Shown in pieces: positions 1 to 9,882 of a stretch of DNA of 17,661 nt (its first letter is position 1; the number at the start of each line of letters is the position of its first letter). Below the pieces are notes generated by a model, which searched no databases, had not been told where the DNA came from, and saw only the letters and a program-made list of their open reading frames with translations. A program made the translations under genes and the position numbers. Source of the DNA: Tieghemiomyces parasiticus (lineage: Eukaryota > Kickxellomycota > Dimargaritomycetes > Dimargaritales > Dimargaritaceae); NCBI GenBank assembly GCA_027575765.1, contig JANBPT010000971.1, positions 1 through 17,661 of the forward strand, in the 5' to 3' direction.

Positions 1-183
1 TAGGACCAGTAGTCGGTTGGAGTTAAATGGTGTGCAACAGCGGGGAACAAAGCGCAAAAGAGACTGGAGAACGGGCTGTGGAAGTATGCAAATGGTAGGG
101 GTTAGGAAGTGGAAGTGCGACGAGGGAGTCGGATGTTGGGGTCCGCCCTGCTCCCAATGCCATTGCCGCCGTCTAACCCTCAG

Positions 184-575
184 CGCCGGATTGCCGGGGA
201 GGATTGGGTCCTGACGGCCCCCCGCTGTGGGGAGAGACCCTCACCGAGGTCATGGTCGCCGAAAGCGACGTGTTTGGCCAGGAGTGTGAGCTTGAGGCGA
301 GACAGTGGTCCCTAGGGGGCTTGAAGGAGCTATCCATGCGGACGACCATTGGCGACAACCCCGACCAGGTGTATCCCTACGACTCCACCTTTGACCCGGA
401 CGGAGTTGAGAAGCTCAACCGGGAATACTACTCCCACATGACTGCTGTCGCCCAGGGCCGCATCCGCCGACTGGAGTATAAGTTGGATGCCGCTGACCAG
501 CTGCTGGCCAGTCTGTTTGAGCAGTTGCCCTGCCAGTTGCAATGCATGTTTTTATGTTCACAATGTACACTATAA
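184..575 (+). CDS. 3'-terminal exon of an unrecognised protein (partial, 5' end not resolved)
   Basis: An open frame runs from about 177 to a TAA at 573-575. Upstream it is closed by a TAA at 174-176. That stop lies inside a good 3' splice signal: a CTAAC branch-like motif at 173-177 followed by CAG ending at 183. I therefore read this as an exon starting at 184 with its upstream exon(s) to the left, possibly outside the window. Codons from about 230 to 540 are rich in C/G third positions and resemble the confident genes; the last 10 or so codons are AT-rich. The peptide is acidic and amphipathic, with VYPYDSTFDPDGVEKLNREYY followed by a probable coiled-coil helix (RIRRLEYKLDAADQLLASLF). I do not recognise the family. 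An internal ATG at 252 could instead be the start of a short protein. Existence of a coding exon is moderately likely; its boundaries are uncertain. Confidence 0.42.
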
Positions 576-2542
576 TTTCCCCCTGTATCGATACTGTCAG
601 CACCCAAACCAGCGGCGGCCGATCCTCCACCACCATGACTAGGTCTCACACTAGACCAGGAACCAACCGTCCACACCACGCCCATTATGATCCAGACGAC
701 CACTCAAACGACCCCAGTGCACAACCATCGGCTAGATAAGCCAACATTTCCCTTATTATCATGATCTTTATCCTTTTTTACGTATTTTCGATTGCATCTT
801 CAATGAAGCAAGGCCCACCGGGGTCTAGACAACCACAGATACCCAGTAAAAATCTATACCCCCCACCTCCTATAGATTGGTGCACGTCAGCCGTACCGTC
901 CCTTTGGCCAATTGATAGTTCATCCGACCATCAAATACACCCGGTTTAAACTACTCCGTCGAGATCTTGGCATAATCCTCTATACCCTGCTCCCATTACG
1001 TCGCCTGACAAGCTGGTTTTTCTCGCCAGCACCCTAGGAGCCACTGTTACAGTATATAATTTCTAACAACCCTCCCCCCTTCACCCAAGTCTGACCATCT
1101 CTCAGCACCATACCTAGAGACAACCGACCGCTGCAGCTGACTCTACAATCAACAATCCAATATGCCCCCAACTGGTATGATGGTCATAAGTACAACCCAT
1201 ATGGAATGGTCCTGGAGGTTGATTTTTCAAATGAGATTCAGTCACGAGGAACATTAGAACCCCAAACTCCCGTCCATGTAAGGAACCAGGTCCCAACCGG
1301 TTGGTTTAAAGTTACTGGTTCAGTCATGAACCCGGTTGGAAAGATATCCCCGCCAAGGCGAACTCCACTCAGTATTGATGCACCTATAGCTATACCCATT
1401 CTTACCAGGCCCCTATCTACTGTACATGAACCGTAGGGAGGGATATTACATGCGGATAATGGTGCATCCTTAATCGTCATTTGCTTAAGGCCTATCAACG
1501 CCATAAGTATATATGTGGCTACCAGAACAAGAATTACTGGGAATGAGCCCGTGATTGTCTAGATAGAAATGACAATGTTAGCTAACCTTGTGCAATATGG
1601 TCGTATCCAGCCCCCCCCCCACTTGGCGGCTTTTATCCGCCACATCCTGTTCACTGACAGAGAGTCCGAGTTACGCCATAGCTGCTGTGGGACTCAATCG
1701 CGGGTAGGTTTACTATAATCTTTGTAACGGCGCGCTAATCTCCCCCCCCCTAGTTAAGCACAAAAGTACCCTTATCATACAACCCGCAAGATAGCATTAC
1801 TAATGGCATTCAAAATTCCGTAGCCCTGTTGTCCGTTGTGATGGGGTCCCTTGCTGCTACCACCGTATTTGGTCTTGCAATCCTCAGTAACTGACCGAAG
1901 AGAGACCATATTTTACTGACTTAATACTACTATTACGAGTAACACAATCTAAACCCCAGGCCCCATCGAACCTCCTTCGACGCTGTTGCACCTGACCACC
2001 GCGTTCGCCCGATGTGTATCGGGCGTAGTGTTTTGGATGTCGTCGTTGGGTTCAGAATGCTGGCGGCTGGTCCGAACTATACATCACCAAATGGCGTCAG
2101 GAGAAGCCTAGTTTCAACATGGGCTGTCCAGAGGTGCACGGCGACTAGATATTTAGAACCCAGAGCCTGAAACTCAAAATCAAGCTCCTGGGTAACACAT
2201 CATGCTATATCTATGGTGTATATTAGCAAACAAAAGGTACATGATACAGAACGGAACGTGTGCCACCCGAAGATGTAGATGTTATAGATTGCAATAGGCA
2301 CACATTGCTTCTACATACTTGTTGGAGGTAGAGCGCGGGCTAAAAAAAAGGCTGACAAGGCAAGCGTCTCCCCGCAAAGATCTTCTGACAGTCAAGCTAA
2401 CTAGTAATGATCTGGCTACGACGTGGTGCGTTGGAGGAGGTAGGAGGACTAAGAGACTACGAAATGGCCAGATGTCAGACGTGATGGGCCAAGCATAGGC
2501 TACGTTGGGTAACCCACGCCACATGATAACCCGGGGAAGACC
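576..2542. other. Intergenic stretch with no gene seen
   Basis: About 2 kb with many stops in all frames and no recognisable protein. It contains homopolymer C runs (C10 at 1611-1620, C9 at 1742-1750), a 12-bp palindrome CCAACCGGTTGG at 1293-1304, and a perfect short hairpin at 2006-2025. The right end holds the 3' flank of the SNF5-type gene. I found no AATAAA on the minus strand in this flank. Confidence 0.6.
2006..2025. repeat. Perfect 8-bp inverted repeat with 4-nt loop
   Basis: The arms CGCCCGAT (2006-2013) and ATCGGGCG (2018-2025) pair perfectly around a GTGT loop. The site lies in a gene-free stretch about 520 bp beyond the stop codon of the minus-strand SNF5-type gene. No T-tract follows, so it is not a bacterial-type terminator. 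It could be a protein-binding palindrome or chance. Confidence 0.4.
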
Positions 2543-5189
2543 CTACACCGCGATGGTACTGTACATGTTCTTGCGGTTGGGCGGCAAGCATCCATGGGCG
2601 TTGTACGACAGACCGCAGGCATTACAGAGGTCACGCACACCGTCGGGGCCCTTACGTATGATGGAAGTCTGGGACCCATTACAACAGCAGTGGGAGCAGC
2701 GCCACTTAGCCAATTCCTCCGGGGGGAGCCGGGAGAGGTGCGAGCCCGAGGCGGAGGCGGGTTTGGATATGGCCCCGTCCGTCTCGAGGAGGCTGGGGGT
2801 GGTTAGGGTCGGGCCGCGGCTAGACGATGGCGTCGCTTGCATCTGGGAGCCCGACCGGGACGACCGCGTGGGCGTCAGAGGGTTATTCCCGGCGTAGCCC
2901 CCGCCACCAGGGGTCGGGTAGGGTGAGCCCCGCCGTCCACGGGAGGACTGGAGTAACCGCGCTGTCTCACGCCTCATTCGCCGCATGCTGCGTTCCTTAT
3001 CGATCAAGATCTTTTCCAGATCATCCTGAGTGAGATCGTCAATGTGCGGGGTCCAGTGCTTGCCCTCGTCGGGTGGCCGGAGAACATTGATGGTGAAATT
3101 AGAGGTGAACCGCTGCCGGCCCCCGGGAAATCGTTCCTCGTGTTCGTCTGGGTAATGGATTGACACGATTCCCGTGTCATTCTCAAGGTCGAGTCGCTCG
3201 CGCTGGTACCGGAGGAGCTGTTCGCGGACGCTGTGAGCGATAAGCGGGACGTATTCACCACCTACGCCCAGATCGGCGGCCAGTTGCCGGGCAAAGTACT
3301 CGGGCATGGCCTGCATACTGGGGTCCTCGAGAGACGTCGTGAGGTCCCACTGAAACTGGTCCCGGAGGAGCTGCTTGCCCACCTGCAGCTCGAGCTGGAC
3401 TGTGACTCGTACTGGTTCTGTGTAATGGTCCACCGGCCGTTGCTGCTCAGCGCTGGCCTCTTCAGACCGCATCACCAGGTCCTGGTGCCGGGTCTTTTGT
3501 AGCTCATAGAAATTGGAATGATCGATGAGCTGCGCCCTGATCGACTGGCTGATGGACTCAATGTTGGCCGCGTTGACCACGTTCAGGTCCGTGCAGAGCA
3601 ACTGGGCAAACTTTTCAGGTGACATATAAGGCTCTGATTTGCAAATGGCGGGGGGAGGGTTGGCAGGGCATAGTAAAATGGACGGTAGTCAGCAGGATGT
3701 GTGAGGTAAACAGGTGGTGAGAGTGCGGTAAATAATAACAATAATTAGATTAAGTCGGGTTAGAGCGATGGCCCACGATCCTTAAGGAGGAAAATGATAT
3801 GACCTGTTTAAAATAAGCAGCACATTCACTGTCGGTAAGGATATAGGCTCTAGCTGTCTGAAGGCAAGGGGGAAACCTTCCGATGGCTACGCGAGTCAGC
3901 TTAAAATAAATTAAGATGTCAAACAGGAGGGTAGATTACCCTCCCCCCTCGCAGCCTGCGATCTGGTCAATTATGGGGCACTTACCGTTCAAGTTCCACA
4001 GGAACATATCATGCAGCTTAACGGTGTCGAGATCGAGGTCGACACGGATGGGGATGAGGAACTCGTGCCGCTGGGCGAGGTCCAGGAGGGCGTAATCGTC
4101 GAGATAGATATGATCAGTCCCTTTCATAACGCGACTAATGACCTGTCCGTCTACCACCGCGGCGGGCTGACCGGGAACGATAGACGGCCGACCGACGGGC
4201 CCCGTGGCCGGCTGGGCCGTGTCATCGTCAGATTCCGACTCAGGTTCGCTCTCCGAGTCGTCGCGGGTGTGACGGAGCGTTCGCCGTCGGCCACCGCCAC
4301 CAAGTCCACCTCCCCCTCCTCCGATCCCACCCCCGGGCGCGAGACCGCCCCTCGAATTGGCCCAATCTTGCGGAACAATTAGGGTGGTGGAGCCGTCCTG
4401 CAACCGCGCGGCGTAGGTGGTGAAGGTGTTGGGTCGCGCGGGTACCGGGTAGCTGGGCGGTGGCGGGCGAGCAGGCGATGCGTGTCTCGCGCCGGGATGC
4501 ATGCTACCCGCCTGCGGGTGATGAGGGTGGTTCGGACGCTGGTGTTGGTGCGGAGGCGTCATCAAATTGGGACGAGCGCCGGGATGGAGTGGGTAACTCA
4601 TTCCACCTGGTCTGGCGGCATTATTGGATACGGCTGGTCGTGGCATTAATTGTCCGGGGCCCATCATCTGCATGGGTATCGGACCGGCGACCCCTACTCC
4701 GGAGGCACCAGGGTGCGGTTGCAGGGACGCGCTCGACGGGGTGTTCATGGAGGCGGCCAGACGCTGGGCCAGGGGAGACTGGCCGGCGAACACGCCAGCC
4801 GCGCTGGGCCCCGCACCTTTACCCGGTTGGGGCGACCAGCCGGGGGGCAGGCCACCTCCTCCTGGTCGCATGGGGCTCATACCGGGCGGTAACATGGGCA
4901 ATCCGACGGGTGCGAATGAAGGGCGTGTGGTGACACCATTCGTCGCGGCGGCGCTACCTGGAAGGGGCTGCAATTGGGCCTGCGGGAGCATGGGGACGCG
5001 GCCGGTGCCGATCATCCCACCCTGGGCTGCGAAAAACTTGTCGTAGGTTCCCCCTGCCGACTGGATGGAGGCCAGTCGATTGGGCGGGGTCGAAGCGATT
5101 GGTCGGAGATTCATGGGGTTCGGGTTCAAACGCGTCGGGGTACCCGGTTGGCTCCCGTTCGAGGTTGGGAACGATGAGCCGCCGGACAT
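2543..5189 (-). CDS. snf5: SNF5/SMARCB1-type SWI/SNF subunit with C-terminal GATA zinc finger (2 exons)
   Basis: Coding exons are 5189-3986 and 3633-2543, giving 764 residues. Core subunits of this family join SWI/SNF or RSC remodellers in the nucleus. Residues 1-340 or so are low-complexity (Pro, Gly, Ser, Met rich) with a conserved block TFTTYAARLQDGSTTLI, then a basic-acidic stretch (RRRTLRHTRDDSESEPESES). The two SNF5 repeats are at about 375-440 (EFLIPIRVDLDLD, LWNLNEPYMSPEKFAQLLC) and 475-544 (RVTVQLELQVGKQLLRDQF, FARQLAADLG). A charged helix follows (600-630). The GATA-like finger has C714, C717, C738 and C741 (C-X2-C-X20-C-X2-C), a layout known from fungal Snf5 proteins. The frame is open upstream of 5189 to about 5471, but 5189 is the first ATG for over 400 nt on this strand. 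The finger suggests Snf5 rather than Sfh1; that choice is an inference. Confidence 0.93.
3634..3985 (-). other. Intron of the SNF5-type gene (352 bp)
   Basis: The donor GTAAGT lies at 3985-3980 and the acceptor AG at 3635-3634 on the minus strand. Splicing joins a final G of exon 1 to AG of exon 2, making a Glu codon and restoring the family signature WNLNEPYMSPEKFA across the junction. Reading straight through reaches a stop at 3936, so the intron is required. Confidence 0.92.
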
Positions 5190-5456
5190 CGCAGAACGTA
5201 AGCGGTATGATGCGCCGTGAAGAGTGAGGGAGGGGGAATGGAGTCGAGTGGGAGGGACGGGTGAGAAAGGGGACAAGAGCGAGGGCTTTGAAATATGACG
5301 GGCACAAACCAAGGCTGACAAGCAACGGGGTAGATGTGAAGTGAGAGTATAAGAACGGGCCCACCAGTGGCGTTGAGATCGCGTTTGATGTTGGCCTGCG
5401 AGGAGAAGGTCAAGCGCGTCGCGGAATAGCGCTGACCAGGTACAGAAGGGGGGGTG

Positions 5457-5470
5457 CACACACACACACA
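5457..5470. repeat. (CA)7 dinucleotide microsatellite
   Basis: Seven CA units in a row, directly after a short G run, in the probable leader of the SNF5-type gene. It reads as (TG)7 in the direction of transcription. It is short and may vary in length between isolates. Confidence 0.7.
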
Positions 5471-6176
5471 AACACCACTAGTGAGACACTGTCGGTCGGA
5501 TGGAAATAGTGTAGAAAGGAAGAGTCCCCGCTTGGTCGAAATGTGCAAGTCAGAGCGGTTGAAGATGGTCAGGTACCTGGGGATCAGCGACAAAAGAGCT
5601 GACGGTCCGACATGAGGGTTTAAAGCCTCAGATGAGGTGGAGGCTCCTTTTGGCCACGTCGCCAGTTGAACCTTGGTCGTTTAGGGGGGGGCAGGAGCGC
5701 AATCGTTGCAGTTTTGGTAGAAGCGGAGCAGCAGAGCTGCCTGCTGTAGGCTGTGTCAAGGGGCTAGCCCACCGAGATTCCGTGCGTGAGCCGATGTAAA
5801 AGTCAGCAGCCTAACAACATGCCCCCACTTCTATGCGTGCATGGAGCCTGCAAGTGAGGCCTGCCACCGCCTATCGTATCTGTATGGACACGATCATACG
5901 GGGGGGGAAGGGACCTTGTAAAGGCTAACGCTGGGCTAGAATAGAGGGAGATTCGGGCGAACAACAGTGCAGTGACCAAAGACGGTCAGCCTCATTTTTC
6001 GCCCTCCCATCACTAACCGCTGTGGCTAACACACTGGCGCCCCTGAACGGGCAACCTACACACGTTCCTTTGGTACCTGGAAACTGGGCATCTCGATATA
6101 CTGAAGCGCCCAATAGGAGGGGGGGATTAAAGGTCCATTAGTAAGAAACCCCACGCCTTCGTCATCCGACATTATA

Positions 6177-6182
6177 TTTATT
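6177..6182 (-). promoter_or_regulatory. Candidate poly(A) signal AATAAA for moaC
   Basis: The minus strand reads AATAAA inside an AT-rich patch (6171-6190), about 180 bp past the moaC stop codon. Position and context suit a 3'-end signal, but fungal poly(A) signals are loose, so this is only a candidate. Confidence 0.35.
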
Positions 6183-6360
6183 TTTAATATGCAACTGAAA
6201 TCCAATCCATACGGGCTGGATCAGCGATGTGATGATTATACGCACCCCATCTGTGTTCAACCACCGTACGGATGAAGATAATAATAACGGTATACAACTT
6301 AAGACCCATGCTTTCGAATAAGCTGAACCGCGGCCCTACCCTGTGTGGATCGTTCCACCA

Positions 6361-7023
6361 TTACTGCTCCGTATCCGACCGGGCCTCGCTGTAGGTACCA
6401 CTTCGCCCGCCGGCCTTGTACACCACCCTGATATCCGTCAGCATCGCCGCACGTGCAACGCTTTTACACATATCAATCACGGTAAGGCCAGCGACCGCGA
6501 CAGCCGATAGAGCCTCCATCTCGACGCCAGTGCGGTCAGCACATTCGGCCTGGGCCTCGATCTCCACCACTCCTCCCTCTTCATCTCGCCCGTTCAACTT
6601 TAGTCGCACCTGAATATCCGATAGGGCGATGGGGTGGCAGAGTGGGATCAGCTGCGGAGTCAACTTGGCGCCTTGGATGCCGGCGATGCGGGCCACCGTG
6701 AGCACATCACCCTTGGCCAGTGCGTTGGTACGGACGAGCCGAAAAGCCTCGGCACTGTGGAGTTGGACCCGGCCCCGGGCCACGGCCCGGCGGAGCGTCG
6801 TGGGTTTGGCGGAGACATTAACCATGTTGAGTGAGCCATCGGTAGGGTGTACGTGTGTGAGGCGAGTGGCTGGCGGTTTCAAGTCATCAGTTTGTGCATC
6901 ACGGTCGGTCGAGTAGCCGGCGAAGGCCCGCGCGGAGACGGCAGCCTTAGACGTGTAGAAAGGCAGTTTTAATCCCGCACAGCCAAGTAAGGACGCGGAG
7001 AAAGTATGACGAGGGATCACCAT
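6361..7023 (-). CDS. moaC: Cyclic pyranopterin monophosphate synthase MoaC, mitochondrial (single exon)
   Basis: The 220-residue product converts 3',8-cH2GTP to cyclic pyranopterin monophosphate, completing the first step of molybdenum cofactor synthesis after the radical-SAM enzyme MoaA. In eukaryotes this step runs in the mitochondrial matrix, which fits the N-terminal 40 residues: rich in Arg, Ser and Ala, with no acidic residue before D40. The MoaC domain starts at LTHVH (55) and has MVNVSAKP (67-74), KGDVLTVARIAGIQ (104-117), LCHP (128-131), GVEMEAL (166-172) and DMCKSV (184-189). The residues matching E. coli MoaC K51, H77, D128 and K131 are K104, H130, D184 and K187, so it should be active. 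The usual MVDV reads MVNV here. The start has A at -3 and G at +4. It is not fused to MoaA, and no moaA is in the window. Confidence 0.95.
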   Translation of the reverse strand: MVIPRHTFSASLLGCAGLKLPFYTSKAAVSARAFAGYSTDRDAQTDDLKPPATRLTHVHPTDGSLNMVNVSAKPTTLRRAVARGRVQLHSAEAFRLVRTNALAKGDVLTVARIAGIQGAKLTPQLIPLCHPIALSDIQVRLKLNGRDEEGGVVEIEAQAECADRTGVEMEALSAVAVAGLTVIDMCKSVARAAMLTDIRVVYKAGGRSGTYSEARSDTEQ

Positions 7024-7761
7024 GGTTCAATCGAATAGAAATGCGTAGAGAAATGAGAGAAGGGAGGTATATGCAATCGATAGGTGCCAAGGATAGCGGT
7101 GAACAGGCCCTTCGGGAGCCCAGAGACCCATACCAGGGAGTAGAGAGGGCTTGTTGTGGGGCAAGAGGCCCGGTAGTCAGGGAGTGGCCAAAACTATCTT
7201 GGCATTACCTGTTCAGCGTCACACGCCAGTGTCACCATACCAGGATACCCGGGCGTACAAGGATCCTGGCAACACGCTAATGACAGCGTCAACAATGGGT
7301 GATATGATTTTATAATAGGTACATTTAGATTACGAATAAAATGGCGGATAACGAAGAGAGGGTCAAGTCATCGGCGAAAGTTGAAGTGGTGCAAATGAAA
7401 TAAAGAGAATAGCTTAGACAGGCACAGGTGAGGAGAGATTGGAAGGTAAGGGTGAGGTCGTGTGGTGCGGGTCGTAAAGCGGTTGGGAAAGAAAACAATG
7501 GGTGCGTAGACGAGGCTAGAGGAGAAAGGGTGATGGGCGACAAGGGTTGGATAAGCGGTAACCATTATAGATGCGCAGCTGGGGCGACTGGTAGGAGTAG
7601 CATCAGTTCAACAGCAAGGATGCATAAGACCGAGGTCGCGATCGAGCAAGCTATGAGATGAATCTGGCAGTCCAAAACGGAGAAATGGGAGTGTACAGAC
7701 GGCGGCGGTGACGAATAGATTGGGGAAAAAAAAGAAGGGCGTCGAGAACGGGGCCGGTCAC
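7024..7761. promoter_or_regulatory. Intergenic: moaC upstream region and 3' flank of the kinase gene
   Basis: No gene is seen in these 738 bases. The plus strand is purine-rich from about 7330 to 7560, so the minus strand, which would be the moaC sense strand, is CT-rich as in many fungal promoters and leaders. There is no convincing TATA box. An A8 run lies near 7726, just past the kinase gene stop, and reads as T8 in its direction of transcription. Confidence 0.4.
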
Positions 7762-9470
7762 TTATTTAGAGTGCATCCAAGTGGGCTGGGGCATCTTAGG
7801 CTTGGGAGGCAGACCACCCTCCCAGGAGATTTTTTGGCCGAACGAGTAGTGCTCCTGAGCAGGCAGGTTGTGGAAGCTGGCCTTAATTTCATCCTCGAAG
7901 GTGGCCTTGCCGCTGTAGGACGTGTCCATTACGCACGAGGGCTCGAAAGCCGCGCCCTTGTAGGCGTAGTTGAAGGATCGGTGCTCGAAGCCCTCAGTGC
8001 GGGACTTGTCCGGGTTGCCCGAGTGGATGTGACGCATGTTGTTGACGTGCTTATGCTCGTATGACCGCATGTTGCCACTCTTGGCGTCCTCCTCGTGCTC
8101 GCTCTGGTGATAAAAGTGAGACTTGTCGGCGAAGTGAGTCTTCTTACCGGACTTGTCAAGTTCATGACCCTCCTCCTGGCGGTCCAGGCTAAGGTGGTCG
8201 AAGGCACGGGTGAACCCGGATAGCGGGTTGCGGATGTGGTCACTGTGCTGCAGGTGGCGAGTGTGGCGGTCCAGGTGCTTGGAGCCGTCAGCCTCCTGCT
8301 CAGCATGCTCGTTGTACAAGCTGTGGTTGTAGTGCTGGTTCTTGGCCTCGTCCTCCCACATACCCTTGCTCTCCTTGTAGGTTCCGTGTCCCTCGATGGG
8401 CTTGGCGACCACGCTCACGTTCTTGGGAGCAGAGGACGGGGCGCTGGGTGGCGGGGTATGAAAGTCCTTGCCAAACCAGGCGCTGCTGGGGACGTCGAAC
8501 CCGGGGTGGTGGTGGTGATGGTTAGCGTGCGCATGGCTGTGACCGTGGCCATGGTCGGGGAAGTGTCCGTAGTGGCTGGCCACCATCTTCTCCTTGGCAG
8601 CATCGTCAGGGATCTTGGGAGCAGCCGGCTTGGGCGGGGTGGCGGTCTGGGTGGGGGCCGCAGCAGGCTTGCTGGCCGGCTTCATAGACGGGGGTGGAGT
8701 GTGGGCCTTAGGAGGCGGGGTGCTGGGCCGCTTCGCTTCCTTCACCTCGACCTTGGGCGGCGGGAAGAGGGCCATGACGGCAAGGATAGTGTCCTTGGTG
8801 AACACATCAGCCTCGGTCTTCTTGTCGGGCAGGTGCGTGGTGACGTTGTGGATGTAGCGGAAACCTTCATACACGGTGGGGCGAGTCATGAGGCGCTCGA
8901 AACGGCTCACTACCTCGGTACCGAACTTGCCTTCGACGCCAGTTGGGTGACCAGTGCGGGCCTTGACACGCTCCTTGCAGGTCTTGGGATTCACGTCAAA
9001 GTAGAGGGCATCGACGATGGCGCCATGGGCTTCGCCCATGTTGACCCAGACCTTGCGCTGGTCTTCGTCAAAATTACAGCGGTCAATCACAACGTTCTTG
9101 CCCTCCTTGATGTTTTTCTCGGTGAGGCTCTCGCACATGGCGCGGCTACCGAGGTCGTCCTGGTTGATGCGGACGTAGGACTGGGAAAAGTTGCGAAAGG
9201 GAAGGGCGCCAGGTGGAAGAAGGGGAGATTAGAACGCAGTAAATTACGGGAGGGGACTGGCGACGATCTTCCAGTAACAGTGAGTCACCCCAATATCGAG
9301 TGTAAAAACGTGTTTAAATCCACCAATACATGGAACCTGAGGGCGAGGGGACAGACCATTGACATCGGTAGGAAAGAGGGGCTTACCTTCTCAAAGTCGC
9401 AGAGCCGCTTGGCGAACGCCGTCTTGCCACATCCGGGCAGGCCGACCAAAACGAGGATATGCTTAACCAT
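7762..9470 (-). CDS. PNKP-like P-loop kinase domain protein with histidine-rich tail (2 exons)
   Basis: Exons 9470-9387 and 9180-7762 encode 500 residues. Residues 1-165 form a P-loop kinase of the polynucleotide kinase (PNKP)/AAA_33 type. Walker A is G10-LPGC-GKT17. The motif INQDDLGSR (33-41) matches the PNKP VNRDTLG motif, making D36 the likely catalytic Asp. Then come VVIDRCNFDEDQR (58-70), the lid arginines around KERVKARTGHPT, and RPTVYEGFRYI. Such domains phosphorylate nucleic acid 5' ends, but no phosphatase, ligase or aprataxin domain is attached, so the substrate is unknown. A Pro/Ala/Lys linker (about 170-225) leads to a block with 12 His in 23 residues (231-253), then a charged tail of about 250 residues also rich in His, Lys, Glu and Asp. 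Lys codons are mostly AAG and third positions mostly G/C, suggesting high expression. The ATG context (A at -3, G at +4) is good. The domain call is firm; the cellular role is not. Confidence 0.82.
9181..9386 (-). other. Intron of the kinase gene (206 bp)
   Basis: The donor GTAAGC is at 9386-9381 and the acceptor TTTTCCCAG ends at 9181. It is phase 0 and joins CDFEK to SYVRINQDDLG, restoring the expected spacing between Walker A and the catalytic Asp motif. Exon 1 read through meets a stop at 9285. Confidence 0.9.
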
Positions 9471-9595
9471 CGTTGGATACGTGACGGTGATGGTGTAAAA
9501 AAAACCCTACACTGGAGTAGCAATACACTGGGAAGTGAAGTTACAGGATACGACTGTCCGCTTTGAAGGGATCGAGTACTGTTTTTATGGGCACA

Positions 9596-9621
9596 GGGGG
9601 GAGGGGATGGGTTTTGGGGGG
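9596..9621 (+). promoter_or_regulatory. Potential G-quadruplex upstream of the kinase gene
   Basis: Four G runs (9596-9601, 9603-9606, 9609-9611, 9616-9621) are separated by loops of 1, 2 and 4 bases, fitting the G3+N1-7 rule. The G-rich strand is the template strand of the kinase gene, about 125 bp upstream of its ATG. Whether it folds or matters is unknown. Confidence 0.4.
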
Positions 9622-9874
9622 CGGTGGTAGGTTTTGGTAAAAGTGGAGATGAGTCAGGTATAGCGGATGGAGTTCAGGTTAGTGATGGGGTATGACGCAA
9701 ATTAAAAAAAATAACCATGAAAATAGGGGCCAAGGGACCCGGTGTGAACCCTGGGGCTAAACAAAACGTCGACATTGCCCTCCTCTGAAAAGCCATGACG
9801 CGCATAACGCGGTCATGGAGACTCGGAAAGCGAGGATATAGGACCATCCTGACCAAGCCCTACGACACACTGAC

Positions 9875-9882
9875 TGACGTCA
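9875..9882. promoter_or_regulatory. CRE-like palindrome TGACGTCA
   Basis: A perfect 8-bp match to the site bound by CREB/ATF-type bZIP factors (Atf1 in fungi). It lies 405 bp upstream of the kinase ATG. It could act from an ordinary promoter position or from within the proposed leader intron. A chance match is possible. Confidence 0.3.

Larger units (their letters stand above)
5190..6360. promoter_or_regulatory. Upstream region and probable 5' leader of the SNF5-type gene
   Basis: No coding gene is seen. On the minus strand the 420 bases from 5190 to 5610 contain no ATG at all, while the plus strand of the same stretch has several. This one-sided lack of ATG is what a 5' leader shows, and it supports the start at 5189. 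A (CA)7 repeat sits at 5457-5470 and G runs occur at 5684-5691 and near 5900 and 6120. No clear TATA box was found. The left part of the stretch also holds the 3' flank of moaC. Confidence 0.45.

Noticed and set aside
1959..2005. A B-box-like GGTTCGAT on the minus strand at about 1966-1973
   Set aside because: The A-box-like sequence upstream is too close, the T stem does not pair, and no cloverleaf forms.
5190..5471. N-terminal extension of the SNF5-type protein in the open frame up to 5471
   Set aside because: There is no ATG in that extension, and its peptide is Ser/Leu/Pro-rich noise typical of translated CT-rich leader.
8236..9498. A 420-codon open frame on the plus strand
   Set aside because: It is the antisense of the kinase gene exons and intron. 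The strong G/C third-position bias of that gene removes stops on the opposite strand. The peptide is a Val/Gly/Leu-rich shadow with no domain.
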